DNA from: Stenotrophomonas mori
Lineage (GTDB): Bacteria; Pseudomonadota; Gammaproteobacteria; Xanthomonadales; Xanthomonadaceae
Reading direction: 5' to 3'
Length of the DNA: 64,000 nucleotides
Assembly: GCF_023556335.1 (NCBI RefSeq)
Contig: NZ_JAIKTS010000002.1
Coordinates: forward strand, 310,001 to 374,000
The notes beneath the pieces were generated by a model. It did not search any database and was not told where the DNA came from. It was given only the letters and a program-made list of their open reading frames with translations. Positions 1 to 9,207 of the stretch are shown in pieces (within the stretch, counting starts at the first letter, position 1; the number at the start of each line of letters is the position of its first letter). Both the position numbers and the translations under genes were made by a program.

Positions 1-2372
1 TCCGCCACCGGGTGCACCTGCACCCAGTCCGACGCGCTGTTGTTGTGGTAATTGCTCTCGCCGATCGCACCCTGCCGGCTCGGATCGATGGCGATTCCGG
101 CGGTGTTGCACCAGCTGCCGGCCGGCATCGCGGCCGTGCCGCAGGTGCCGGCGGCGCGGCCGACACTATCGGTCATGCCGCGGTTGACGCGGAAGCTGAC
201 CGTGACCGTGGCGTTCTTGGCCAGGACCTGGTCGTTGGAGCGCAGGGTCAGGGTGCTGTTGCTCCCCGTGGCACCGCTGTGCGTCCAGCCGATGGGCAGG
301 CCGGTGATGTGGGTGACCGTGGTGGTGTTGTTGATGAAGTTCGGGATCAGGTCGTCCACCACCACGCCGGCGGTCGCGTCGCCGTCGTTGCCGATGACCA
401 GCGTGTACTCCACGTAGTCCTCGTCCGCGGTCAGCACCTTGCCGCCATCGGGGGTGGTGGCGGTCTTGCCGATCTTCAGGTCGGCACGCAGCGCGGTGGC
501 GCGCGCGGTGCCGTCGGCGCAGTCGTTGCCGGAAATCGGATCGCTGTTGATGCTGCCGCCGGTCTGCGGTTCCAGCGAGCCGCCCGAACCGCCGGTGCAG
601 GCACGGTTGGTCAGCGCGTCGCCGGCGGCGAGTGCCAGCGTGTTCAGGGTCAGGCTGCGGCTGCTGCCCACGGCCACCGGGTAGGCGGCGGTCAGGGTGC
701 AAGTGACCTTCTGCGCGGTATGACCGTCCCAGGCACGGTCCACGGAGCAGCTCCAGGTATTGTTGCCGCCGCCCACGCTGACCGACGTCCCGGGCGCGAT
801 CGGCAGCCCGGCGGCATCTACCCACTGTTCGCCCAGCGCCAGGGTGTCGACCACCTGCAGCTGGCCGGTGACCGCGCGCGGGCCGAGGTTGGTGACCTTC
901 ATTTCCGAGGTCAGCATGCTGTCGGAACGGTCGCCGCTGCCGTTGTAGATCGGCACCAGTTCCGGCAGCTTCCGCTTGGCCATCTCCAGGTCGGCGCCAT
1001 CCGGCAGCACCGTGAAGGTGGCCTGGCCGCTGTTGTTGTCCGGATTCGCGTCGGGCGTGGTCGTGCTCACCTGCGCGGTGTTGGTGACCGAGCCTTCGCT
1101 GTTGGGGCCGGTGGACGGCACCAGTGCGCGCACGGTGATGTCCTCCTGGGCACCGGCGTCCAGCTCTCCACTGCGGGTGCAGCGCACGCGCTGGCGTCCC
1201 GGGGTGGGGGTGGTGACCTCGCAGCTCCAGCCGGCCGGTGCCGTCGGCGTGCCCTGGACCTCGAAGCCCTCGGGCAGGTCGTCGACCACCACGATGCCGG
1301 CCGCGGCGCTGGGGCCCAGGTTGCGCGGGGTCAGGGTGAAGGTCATTTCCTGGCCGGCCGAGGCCGGCGCCGGATTGGCCTTCTTGCTGAGGCTCATGTC
1401 GGCGCCCGCGGTCACCTGGGTGTCGACGGTGCCGGTGTTGTTGTCCGGCCGGGGATCCGGGGTGACGCCACCGGCCACGTGGGCGGCGTTGGTGACGGTG
1501 CCGCTGCCGACATTGACCTTGGCGCGGAAGCTGTAGCTGACGCTGCCGCCGTTGGCCAGCTGCCCGGCATAGGTGCCGTTGGCGCCGTCGAAGGTCCAGC
1601 CGGCACCGCTCTGGCTGCCCGCGACCAGCACCACGCCGCTCGGCAGGTCGTCGGTCACGGTGAAGCCCGAGGCAGCGCTCGGGCCGTTGTTGCGGACGGT
1701 CACGGTGTAGGTGACCTCACCGCCGCCGATCACCGGATCGGGGGTGGCCTGCTTGCTCAGCGCCAGGTCGCTGGCCGCCTGCAGGGTGGTGTCCTGGATG
1801 AAGGTGTTGTTGTTGGTGTTGGTGTCGCCGCCGTAGAACGCTTCGGTCGCGCCCAGGCTGGTGATCGGGGTTTCCAGGTCCGGCAGGGCGTTGGCATAGC
1901 CGATGGCCGCACGCAGCGTCATCAGGCCGGGCGCGCGGCCCACCGTGGAGACCCACAGCTCGAAGTTGTAGGGCGTGGTGGCGGCGTTGGCATCGTTCAG
2001 CGTCGGGTTGACGCAGACCACGCGGGTGAGCCCGGTGCTGGCGACCCCGGCGACACTGCAGCTGGAAGGCGTGGGCGCGGTCAGGCTGGTGCCGGCCGGC
2101 AGGTCGAAGATCGTCACCGTGTCGGCGGCATCGACGTTGACGCCGTTGGTGACCGTGACCTGGTAGCGGACATCCGCGCCGGCCGGTACCGGATCGTAGT
2201 CGATGTCGCTGACCGTGGTGATCTGCAGGTCCACCGCCAAGGCGGGCAGCGGCAGCGCCAGCAGCGCCGCAAGTGCGGTGCGCCAGCCGGCGCCGCGCAG
2301 GGCGCGGGCGAACACATTTCCACGCGCGCGCCCAAAGGCAGCGCGATCGGCCTGATCGTCTGAATGATGCAC
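1..2372 (-). CDS. DUF11-repeat surface protein, 3' end outside window
   Basis: Secreted surface protein read on the minus strand. A GTG start at 2372 has a GGGGA ribosome site about 7 nt upstream and is followed by a signal peptide ending near LPALA. The reading frame then stays open to the window edge, so the C-terminus is missing. The mature part holds successive DUF11-type immunoglobulin-like modules of roughly 110-130 residues, each starting with a block like DLALSKQATPDPV, GADMSLSKKANPAPA or GADLEMAK and containing conserved V(T/R)NxGPSAA turns. Such modules are usual in large cell-wall or outer-membrane stalk proteins and adhesins. Attachment and partner are unknown. A triplicated 10-bp repeat lies about 180 bp upstream. 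Confidence 0.8.
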   Translation of the reverse strand, partial: MHHSDDQADRAAFGRARGNVFARALRGAGWRTALAALLALPLPALAVDLQITTVSDIDYDPVPAGADVRYQVTVTNGVNVDAADTVTIFDLPAGTSLTAPTPSSCSVAGVASTGLTRVVCVNPTLNDANAATTPYNFELWVSTVGRAPGLMTLRAAIGYANALPDLETPITSLGATEAFYGGDTNTNNNTFIQDTTLQAASDLALSKQATPDPVIGGGEVTYTVTVRNNGPSAASGFTVTDDLPSGVVLVAGSQSGAGWTFDGANGTYAGQLANGGSVSYSFRAKVNVGSGTVTNAAHVAGGVTPDPRPDNNTGTVDTQVTAGADMSLSKKANPAPASAGQEMTFTLTPRNLGPSAAAGIVVVDDLPEGFEVQGTPTAPAGWSCEVTTPTPGRQRVRCTRSGELDAGAQEDITVRALVPSTGPNSEGSVTNTAQVSTTTPDANPDNNSGQATFTVLPDGADLEMAKRKLPELVPIYNGSGDRSDSMLTSEMKVTNLGPRAVTGQLQVVDTLALGEQWVDAAGLPIAPGTSVSVGGGNNTWSCSVDRAWDGHTAQKVTCTLTAAYPVAVGSSRSLTLNTLALAAGDALTNRACTGGSGGSLEPQTGGSINSDPISGNDCADGTARATALRADLKIGKTATTPDGGKVLTADEDYVEYTLVIGNDGDATAGVVVDDLIPNFINNTTTVTHITGLPIGWTHSGATGSNSTLTLRSNDQVLAKNATVTVSFRVNRGMTDSVGRAAGTCGTAAMPAGSWCNTAGIAIDPSRQGAIGESNYHNNSASDWVQVHPVA

Positions 2373-2550
2373 GGGATGTCCCCTGATTTACTGCGGTTGC
2401 GCCCTGCCCGGCTTGTCGATCAAGCGCGGGCCCGGCAACGCGGCGGTTGCCGCGCACACCGTCTCCGGCATGCGCCATTGCCCTTCCCAGGGCAAGTGGG
2501 GCGGCATTCTGGGCAGGGGGTCGGGTGAAAACAATGCCACCCGCCGTCAA

Positions 2551-2580
2551 TTACTCACACTTGCTCACACTTGCTCACGA
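2551..2580 (-). promoter_or_regulatory. Three 10-bp direct repeats, candidate OmpR-type operator
   Basis: Three adjacent 10-nt units, GTGTGAGCAA-like on the minus strand (TTACTCACAC, TTGCTCACAC, TTGCTCACGA on plus), lie in exact helical phase. Immediately after them on the minus strand is TTGACG, a -35-like hexamer at 2545-2550. Transcription from there would run into the DUF11 gene. OmpR/PhoB-family regulators bind direct repeats with about this period, and such a regulator is encoded just upstream. The link between the two is inference. Confidence 0.5.
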
Positions 2581-2655
2581 ACGACGGCCGGATTCGGTCG
2601 TGGTGCCCCCGGCACCGGCAGCGCGGGTCCGGGCACATCGGCGCACGATTGCGCC

Positions 2656-2681
2656 CCCGGCACGCGCACGGGCGTGCCGGG
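2656..2681 (-). terminator. GC-rich hairpin after the response regulator
   Basis: A perfect 10-bp stem (CCCGGCACGC with GCGTGCCGGG) and a 6-nt loop lie about 30 bp past the response-regulator stop codon. There is no T-run, so it may be a weak or Rho-assisted terminator. The remainder of the 2373-2711 gap shows no gene. Confidence 0.4.
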
Positions 2682-2711
2682 TATGGAAGAGGCAGGTGCA
2701 GCGGCGGGATG

Positions 2712-3518
2712 CTAGCGGGAGACGCCGCCGTCGACGGACTCGGCAACCAGCAGATAGCCGACGCCACGCAGCGAGCGGATCGGCGGCGGTGCGCCGGTGG
2801 CGCTGCGGGCACGCAGGCGCAGGCGGTGCACCAGCACCTCCAGCCGATGCGGGTCGAAATCCCAGGGCTGGTCGGTGATCGCCGCGATCAGCCGCTCGCG
2901 GTCCACCGCCTTGCCCGGCGTGGCGAACAGCTCATGCAGGAAGCCGCGTTCGGCGGCGGTCAGGGTCAGCACCTTGCCGTTGGGCGCGCACAGGTCCCAG
3001 CCGTTGGCGCGCAGGCTCCAGGCCGCGTCCACGTCCCGGGGCGGCTCCTCGACCATGACGGCGGTGACGGGGACGGGGGCGGCCACCGGCAGCGGGGACG
3101 GTTCGCGGGACGGCAGCCCCAGCCGCCGCGCCAGGCTGTGCAGGGCCGCCACCAGCACCGGCAGCTCCAGCGGCTTGGACAGGTAGACATCGGCCCCCAT
3201 CGACAACCCCTGGGCCATGTCCGCCGACCCACTGCGGCCGGTCACCAGCACGATGCCCATGCCGTCGGTGCGCCGCAGGTGGCCGGTGGCGCTGAGGCCA
3301 TCCTCGCCGGGCAGGCCGACGTCGAGCACCAGGATGTCGCAGCGGTCCACCGCCAGTTCGCGGTACAACGCCTCGACGCTGCCGATGCCGCGCACCGTCG
3401 CGCCATGGCACTGCAGTTCCTCGAGCATCATGCCGCGCCATTCCGGGTCGTCCTCGACCACCCAGATCCGCACCCCGGCCAACCGACACTGGACGTCCGT
3501 CGGCGCATCCTCCTGCAT
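2712..3518 (-). CDS. Orphan OmpR-family response regulator
   Basis: DNA-binding response regulator of 268 residues. The receiver domain fills residues 15-125, with acidic residues E22/D23/D24, phospho-acceptor D66 in VLDVGLPGEDG, T93 and K115 in LSKPLEL. After a Pro/Val-rich linker comes a winged-helix domain (about 175-262) of the OmpR type, ending in IRSLRGVGYLLV. The ATG at 3518 is chosen because GGGGGAA sits just upstream; an ATG at 3557 is in frame but less likely. No histidine kinase is adjacent, so its partner is not visible. The downstream gene on the same strand, the DUF11 protein, has OmpR-like direct repeats in its upstream region. Confidence 0.85.
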   Translation of the reverse strand: MQEDAPTDVQCRLAGVRIWVVEDDPEWRGMMLEELQCHGATVRGIGSVEALYRELAVDRCDILVLDVGLPGEDGLSATGHLRRTDGMGIVLVTGRSGSADMAQGLSMGADVYLSKPLELPVLVAALHSLARRLGLPSREPSPLPVAAPVPVTAVMVEEPPRDVDAAWSLRANGWDLCAPNGKVLTLTAAERGFLHELFATPGKAVDRERLIAAITDQPWDFDPHRLEVLVHRLRLRARSATGAPPPIRSLRGVGYLLVAESVDGGVSR

Positions 3519-3620
3519 CGTTTCCCCCACGTGCTTGTGCTGCCCCTGCCCGGCCATTTTAGCCAGTCGCGCAACCGCTGGCTTGAACGTACCCGACGCC
3601 GATCGTTGCGTCCGAAACCA

Positions 3621-3642
3621 CCCGGGCGGCGGACCGCCCGGG
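3621..3642 (-). terminator. Hairpin terminator of the S46 peptidase gene
   Basis: A perfect 9-bp stem CCCGGGCGG/CCGCCCGGG with a 4-nt loop begins about 9 bp after the peptidase stop codon and is followed on the minus strand by the weakly T-rich TGGTTTCGG. Confidence 0.55.
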
Positions 3643-3650
3643 CGCGGGGT

Positions 3651-5795
3651 TCATTCCTGCGGCAGGCCCATCTCCGCCAGCAGCGCCGGCGCCGGATAGA
3701 CCTTGGCCAGCAGCCAGCGCAGGTAGCGCATGTCCACGTGCACGGCGCGCTTGTAGCGGGGATCGAACCACCAGCTGGCACTCACCGACTCCCAGTTGGA
3801 ATCGAAGTTCAGGCCGATCAATTCGCCGCGGGCGTTGAGCACCGGCGAGCCGGAGTTGCCGCCGGTGGTGTCCAGGTTGGTCAGGAAGTTAACCGTCTGG
3901 GTCTTCAGCACCGGATCGGCGGTGCTGCCGAAATCGCCCTTGGCGATGGCGTCCAGCAGCGGCCGCGGCGCATCGAACGGATAGCGGCCGGTGTCCTTCT
4001 CGACGATGCCGGCGACCGTGGTCACCGGCGTGTAGCTCACCGCATCGCGCGGATGCAGCGCCTCGACCGTTCCGTAGCTGATGCGCAGCGTGCCGTTGGC
4101 ATCCGGGTACACGGCGCGGCCCTGCCCGGCGCGCCAGGCGAACAGCGCCTGCATGTAGGAGGGGCGCAGGCGCAGCTGCTCGCCTTCGCGTTCCTTGCGG
4201 TCCCGCTCGGCGTTCAACTGCGCCATCACCAGGGCCGAGGCGACCGACACCAGCGGATCGGCCTCGATGAACCCGCCCTTGCGCGCGGATTCGAAACGCG
4301 ACAGCCGCTGCGCTTCCTCGCCCAGCCGGGTGTCCGCGTACAGGGCGTCCAGGTGTCGGGCCAGCTCCGCCGGCGTGCGCCCGAACAGGTTGTCGTAGTG
4401 CGCATCGCGCTGGCCATCGGGCAGCTGCTGGTAGCGGGTAAGCAGGGCGGTGAGGAGCGCCTTCTCGACCGCCGGATCGTAACGGCGCTGCACCTGCTTC
4501 AACACGCCCTCGATCAGCGCCTGGTCGCGCTGCTGGTAGCCGCTCTCGCGCTCGGCGTCGGGCTTGGCCGACTCGATGCGGAGGCGTTCCAGCAGCAGCG
4601 CCGAGCGCAGCAGCTGGGTCTGGCTCGACATCAGCGTCACCAGGAGCTCGCTGGCGCCCACTTCGCGGTCGGCGGCCAGCGAGGCGAACAAGGCGTCGAT
4701 GTCGGCCTTGTACTTGCCATCGGCGGCGGCGAGCATCGCCTGCTCGTCCTGCGCGCGCCGGGTCTTGGCATCGCTGCGCAGCAGGCCTTCCAGTTCGCCG
4801 GCGGCGCGCTTGCGGTTGTTCTTCAACGACTGCAGCTGCGAGGCGTAGCGCGTACGCGCATCGGCGTTGTCCTTGCCCTGCGCTTCGATGACGTCGATCA
4901 GCTGCTGGAACACCTCCACCCGGCGCGGCAGCACGGAATCGATCTGGTTGGCGAACTCGGCGGCGGTACGCAGGCGGTAGGTGGTGCCGGGGTAGCCGGC
5001 CAGCATCGCGTAGTCGCCCTCCTTCGGGCCGTCGGCAGCCATCTTCAGGTGCGCCGGCGGCTGGTAGGGCACGTTGTCGGTGCTGTACGGCGCGGGCCTG
5101 CCGTCCTTGCCGACATAGGCGCGCAGCAGGGTGAAGTCACCGCTGTGCCGCGGCCACATGAAGTTGTCGATCTCGTCGCCGTAGTTGCCGATGCCGCGCG
5201 GCGGCGCGTAGACCAGGCGGATGTCGGTCAGCTCCAGCTGCCGGATGCGGTAGAAGTCGGTGCCGTAGTACATGTTGGCGACCGAGCAGCGCACCCCGCC
5301 CTCGGCCTCGCAGTCGGCGACGATGCGCTTGCGCGCGCCTTCCACGGCATCGTAGTAGGCACGGCCGGTCTTGCCGCGCGCGTCCTTGAGGACCTCGTCG
5401 GTGACCTTGTCGAAGCCCACCGTCACCAGCACCCGGTAGTCCGGATTGGCCGAACGTTCGTCGGTGCGGTCGCGGGCGATGAAGCCCTCGTCGATGAGGT
5501 CGTGTTCCTTGCTGGCGTTGTACTGGATCACGCCATAGGCCACGTGGTGGTTGGTCAGCAGCAGGCCGTCGCCGGAGACGAAGGCGCCGGTACCGCCCCC
5601 GACCCGCACCACCGCGCTCAGCGGCGGCGCGGTGACATCGGCCAGGCCGCGGGGTTCCCCCTGGAACCCGGCGTCCTTCAGCGCACCCGCCAGCTCCGGC
5701 AACTGCGTGGGCATCCACATGCCCTCGTTGGCGTGGGCGGCGGTGGCCAGGGACATGCCCAGCGCCAGGGCGGCGGCAAGCGGTGTGCGGGTCAT
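3651..5795 (-). CDS. S46 family dipeptidyl-peptidase (DPP7/DPP11/DAP BII type)
   Basis: Periplasmic serine exopeptidase of 714 residues, the usual S46 length. The ATG at 5795 has GGAG 6 nt upstream and opens a signal peptide ending in ATAAHA. The chymotrypsin-like triad shows as TNHH (H84), an Asp in the middle region, and S648 in GGNSGSP. S46 enzymes release dipeptides from peptide N-termini; founding members come from Pseudoxanthomonas and Porphyromonas. The substrate-pocket position that is Gly in DPP7 and Arg in DPP11 appears to be Ser666 here (FDSNWE), so specificity cannot be read off directly. It is monocistronic, with a hairpin just downstream. Confidence 0.9.
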   Translation of the reverse strand: MTRTPLAAALALGMSLATAAHANEGMWMPTQLPELAGALKDAGFQGEPRGLADVTAPPLSAVVRVGGGTGAFVSGDGLLLTNHHVAYGVIQYNASKEHDLIDEGFIARDRTDERSANPDYRVLVTVGFDKVTDEVLKDARGKTGRAYYDAVEGARKRIVADCEAEGGVRCSVANMYYGTDFYRIRQLELTDIRLVYAPPRGIGNYGDEIDNFMWPRHSGDFTLLRAYVGKDGRPAPYSTDNVPYQPPAHLKMAADGPKEGDYAMLAGYPGTTYRLRTAAEFANQIDSVLPRRVEVFQQLIDVIEAQGKDNADARTRYASQLQSLKNNRKRAAGELEGLLRSDAKTRRAQDEQAMLAAADGKYKADIDALFASLAADREVGASELLVTLMSSQTQLLRSALLLERLRIESAKPDAERESGYQQRDQALIEGVLKQVQRRYDPAVEKALLTALLTRYQQLPDGQRDAHYDNLFGRTPAELARHLDALYADTRLGEEAQRLSRFESARKGGFIEADPLVSVASALVMAQLNAERDRKEREGEQLRLRPSYMQALFAWRAGQGRAVYPDANGTLRISYGTVEALHPRDAVSYTPVTTVAGIVEKDTGRYPFDAPRPLLDAIAKGDFGSTADPVLKTQTVNFLTNLDTTGGNSGSPVLNARGELIGLNFDSNWESVSASWWFDPRYKRAVHVDMRYLRWLLAKVYPAPALLAEMGLPQE

Positions 5796-5884
5796 GGAAG
5801 CTCCAGCGGAAGGCAATACAGGCGCCGACAGTAGCGGCGCCCGCACGGAGCGGCAACCGCCAGCAGTCATGCCGCCGCCCGCGG

Positions 5885-5913
5885 TTCCGGTACCCGTGCG
5901 GCCCGCCTACAAT
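5885..5913 (+). promoter_or_regulatory. Sigma70-type promoter for hscC
   Basis: TTCCGG (5885-5890), a 17-nt spacer and TACAAT (5908-5913) precede the hscC start by about 32 bp. The -10 is good and the -35 moderate. No heat-shock-type (sigma32) promoter was recognised. Confidence 0.5.
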
Positions 5914-5944
5914 CCCGATCAGGATCTGAACAGGTGTATCAAGG

Positions 5945-7630
5945 ATGATTGTCGGTATCGATCTGGGCACCACGCATTCGCTGATCGGCAGGCACGGCGC
6001 CGACGGCCCGGTGCTTTTTCCCAACGCGCATGGACAGGTACTGACGCCCTCGGTGGTCAGCGTGTCGGCCGACGGCGTGTTGGTGGGAGCGCCCGCGCGC
6101 GACCGCCTGGTCAGCCACCCGGGCGACAGCGTGGCCGGCTTCAAGCGCTGGATGGGCACATCGCGCCCGACCCGGCTGGGCAGCCACACGTTCCGTCCCG
6201 AAGAGCTGTCGGCCCTGGTGCTGCGCGCCCTGCTGGCCGACGCCGAATCCGCGCTGGGCGAACCGGTGACGGAAGCGGTGATCAGCGTCCCTGCGTATTT
6301 TTCCGACGCGCAGCGCAAGGCCACCCGGGCCGCCGGCGAACTGGCCGGGATCCGCGTCGAGCGCCTGATCAACGAGCCCACCGCCGCGGCGCTGGCCTAC
6401 GGACTGCAGCAGCGCGACCACGAGGGCCGCGTGCTGGTCCTGGACCTGGGCGGCGGCACCTTCGACGTGTCGGTGCTGGAGCTGTTCGACGGCGTGGTCG
6501 AAGTGCATGCCAGCGCCGGCGACAATTTCCTGGGCGGCGAGGATTTCCTGGAACGGCTGCTGCAGGCATTCCGGCAGGAACTGCAGGTGGACACCGCAGC
6601 GCTGGACGGCGCCGGACAGGCGCGGCTGCTGCACCGCATGGAGCTGTTCAAGCGCGAACTGAGCACCCGCAGCGACGACGCGCAGCTGGACATCACCCTG
6701 GGCGGGCGCGACCTGCACTGGCAGTTGGACGAGGCACGCTACGCGCAGCTGTGCGCGCCGCTGCTGCAGCGGATGCGCGCGCCCATCGAACGGGCGATCC
6801 GCGATGCGCGGCTGCAACCCGATGCGCTGGACGACATCGTGCTGGTCGGAGGCGCCACCCGCATGCCCATGGTGGTGCGCCTGGTCGCGCGCATGTTCGG
6901 GCGCCTGCCCCTGCGACATATCGATCCGGACCAGACCGTCGCCGCCGGCGCCACCGTGGCGGCCGGCATGAAGGCACGGGACAGCGCACTGCGCGAGGTG
7001 GTACTGACCGACGTCTGCCCCTACACGCTGGGCACCCAGGTCTCGCGGATGGGACCGGACGGCAAGGAACGCACCGGCTATTTCCACCCCATCATCCAGC
7101 GCAACAGCGTGGTGCCGGTCAGCCGCGAGGACGTGTTCCATCCGGTGCACGCCGCACAGAGGCTCCTGCGCATCGACGTGTTCCAGGGCGAAAGTCCCAC
7201 CGTGGACCGCAACATCAAGCTGGGCGAACTGCAGGTCCCCTTGACCACCGGGAGCGAGGACCGTTCCGTCACCACCCGTTTCACCTACGACGCGGACGGC
7301 ATCCTGCAGGTCGAGGTCACCGAGAATGCGACCGGCAGTCGCCATGAGCTGGTGTTGGAGCAGAACCCCGGCGTGCTGTCGCCCGAGCAGATCCAGCAAC
7401 GCCTGCAGGCCCTGGACATGCTCAAGATCCATCCGCGCGAGCAGCAGCCCAACCTCGCCCTGCTGGCCCGCACGGAGCGCATGTATTCCGAATACGTCGA
7501 TCAGCGCGACCAGCTGCAAGGCTGGCTGCTGCAGTTCCGCGAAGTGCTGGAAAGCCAGGACCCGCAGCGCGTGGAACAGCACCGGCGCGAACTGAGCCGT
7601 GTCCTGGACGAACTGGAGGGCGTGCATTGA
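5945..7630 (+). CDS. hscC: Hsp70-family chaperone HscC
   Basis: Cytoplasmic Hsp70 homologue of 561 residues, shorter than DnaK and close to E. coli HscC. The N-terminal ATPase domain has IDLGTTHS (phosphate loop), the conserved [11 protein letters not shown], and [14 protein letters not shown], followed near residue 300 by [10 protein letters not shown]. The C-terminal third is a short substrate-binding domain. HscC is a specialised Hsp70 that works with its own J-proteins and not with DnaJ/GrpE. That fits the next gene, which encodes a J-domain protein and overlaps the hscC stop codon. The ATG at 5945 has a modest AGG-type ribosome site. Confidence 0.93.
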   Translation: MIVGIDLGTTHSLIGRHGADGPVLFPNAHGQVLTPSVVSVSADGVLVGAPARDRLVSHPGDSVAGFKRWMGTSRPTRLGSHTFRPEELSALVLRALLADAESALGEPVTEAVISVPAYFSDAQRKATRAAGELAGIRVERLINEPTAAALAYGLQQRDHEGRVLVLDLGGGTFDVSVLELFDGVVEVHASAGDNFLGGEDFLERLLQAFRQELQVDTAALDGAGQARLLHRMELFKRELSTRSDDAQLDITLGGRDLHWQLDEARYAQLCAPLLQRMRAPIERAIRDARLQPDALDDIVLVGGATRMPMVVRLVARMFGRLPLRHIDPDQTVAAGATVAAGMKARDSALREVVLTDVCPYTLGTQVSRMGPDGKERTGYFHPIIQRNSVVPVSREDVFHPVHAAQRLLRIDVFQGESPTVDRNIKLGELQVPLTTGSEDRSVTTRFTYDADGILQVEVTENATGSRHELVLEQNPGVLSPEQIQQRLQALDMLKIHPREQQPNLALLARTERMYSEYVDQRDQLQGWLLQFREVLESQDPQRVEQHRRELSRVLDELEGVH

Positions 7631-9135
7631 ACTGGGCGCTGGAGATCCTGGAACTGGACCCGGGCGCCGATGAACGGACGATCAAGCGCGCCTATGCACG
7701 GCTGCTGCGCAGCAACCGCCCGGATGATGATCCGGATGCCTTCCAGCGCCTGCACCAGGCCTACCAGGCCGCGCTGAACTGGCATCGCCACCAGCAGGAG
7801 TTCGAGCAGGACGAGTTCGCATGGGAAGCGCACATGGATGCGGAGCCGGCGCGTGAATCCGTTGCGTTGACGCAGGAGGCCGTACAGGACGTCACGCTGT
7901 CCGGTGGCCAGCCGCGATCACCCCGCCCCGCATCCACCACGCTGCATGGGGTGCCATCGCACACCCTCGAAGAAGACCCGGCGCTGGAACCGGTCACTGC
8001 GTTCCAGCCAGTCAGCGTGCCGCTGCCGCAGATCGACGTGGAAGCGCTGGTCGCGCGCATCATCGACGCGGCGCAAACGCTGCCCGACACCGAGCTCGGC
8101 CCGTGGTTGGAGCAGTGCCCGGAACTGTGGTCGATCCGTGGCAAGAGCGATGCCGGTGCGCGGCTCCTGGGGCGGCTCCAACAGCCGGAGATCGCCATGA
8201 ACGGTGCCAGTTTCGACCTGATCGTCACCACGTTCGGCTGGGACGAGGTCAGCAACCACGTCGATCCGGACATGCTCAAGGCCCTGGGGGGCACCCTGCA
8301 TGCGCGCTGGCTCCTGCTGGCCGGCAACGAAGCGCAGCTGGCGCTGCTGCTGCTGACCGGCGACGGCGACCCGGTGAGCCTGGCGGAGGCTCGCCGCTGC
8401 CGCATGCGGCTGGTACGTCCCTGGCATCGGGGACGTGCGCTGCTCAGTGCGGCACGGCCTTCCTGCGTGACCAGGATGCGCGCCATGCTGCAACGGCTGG
8501 ACTGGTACGGGAGCGAACTGCCCTGCCCGCCGATCGATCAACACCAGCTCCGGTTCTGGCGTGGTCTTGTCGACAGGAGCCGGCCTGGCGGCAACCACCT
8601 GTTGGTCGGCGTGATCCGCAGCGCGCTGCTGTCGTGCCTGTGGCTGTTGCCCCTGGTCGCCGTATACGGACTGCTCGCCGCCAGCGACCTGCTGGCTGGA
8701 AAGGGTTGGCCCTCGCCCGGCGGCCTGGTGACGTATGCCGCTGCCGGCATGGGCATCATGCTGCTGCTCGGCATGGGAACCTCGCCATGGGTATGGGCAG
8801 GATCGCGGATCGCGGCGTCGCGCCCGTTCCAGCAGCTGCTGCGCCTGCGCTGGCTGGTGCTTCCCGGGCTTGCCCTTGCCGGCATCGCCGGATACCGCGT
8901 TGACCCGCTGCTGAGCGCGGTGGCCGGCGTCGGCGCAGCGTGGCTCGCGTTCATGGCGGCCATGCGCATGTTCCCCACGCTCGCTCCGCTGAGACCGATA
9001 GGCGGCCTGGGGCTGTTCCTGGCAGCCGTGTTCATGGCCGATACCTTGAACGTGCCGTATGGCACCGTCTGCGGCAGCATGGCCCTGCTGCTGCACGTGG
9101 GTACCCTCTGGTGGTCGCGGCGCGCCCGGCGTTAG
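7627..9135 (+). CDS. Membrane-anchored J-domain protein, HscC partner
   Basis: Protein of 502 residues starting with TTG at 7627, so that TTGA overlaps the hscC stop codon and implies translational coupling. Residues 1-65 form a short J-domain ([22 protein letters not shown]), but the usual HPD loop reads RPD (31-33), as in the E. coli HscC co-chaperones DjlB/DjlC. A polar middle region is followed from about residue 325 by several hydrophobic helices, placing the J-domain at the inner membrane. It probably recruits HscC there. The client is unknown, and the C-terminal membrane part has no recognisable enzyme motif. Confidence 0.82.
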   Translation: MNWALEILELDPGADERTIKRAYARLLRSNRPDDDPDAFQRLHQAYQAALNWHRHQQEFEQDEFAWEAHMDAEPARESVALTQEAVQDVTLSGGQPRSPRPASTTLHGVPSHTLEEDPALEPVTAFQPVSVPLPQIDVEALVARIIDAAQTLPDTELGPWLEQCPELWSIRGKSDAGARLLGRLQQPEIAMNGASFDLIVTTFGWDEVSNHVDPDMLKALGGTLHARWLLLAGNEAQLALLLLTGDGDPVSLAEARRCRMRLVRPWHRGRALLSAARPSCVTRMRAMLQRLDWYGSELPCPPIDQHQLRFWRGLVDRSRPGGNHLLVGVIRSALLSCLWLLPLVAVYGLLAASDLLAGKGWPSPGGLVTYAAAGMGIMLLLGMGTSPWVWAGSRIAASRPFQQLLRLRWLVLPGLALAGIAGYRVDPLLSAVAGVGAAWLAFMAAMRMFPTLAPLRPIGGLGLFLAAVFMADTLNVPYGTVCGSMALLLHVGTLWWSRRARR

Positions 9136-9207
9136 CCGCGGCCGGGCCAGACCGCTCCCGCCCCCAGGCCGGGGCAGGGAGCCGCCCGGCCCGCGTACCG
9201 GCGGCGG

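Noticed and set aside
12..2363. A 783-codon open frame on the plus strand
   Set aside because: It is antisense to the DUF11 protein; its translation is Arg/Gly/Val/Ala-biased without domains, as expected from high GC at third positions.
2571..5834. A 1087-codon plus-strand open frame
   Set aside because: It runs opposite to the response regulator and S46 peptidase genes, whose motifs are clear on the minus strand.
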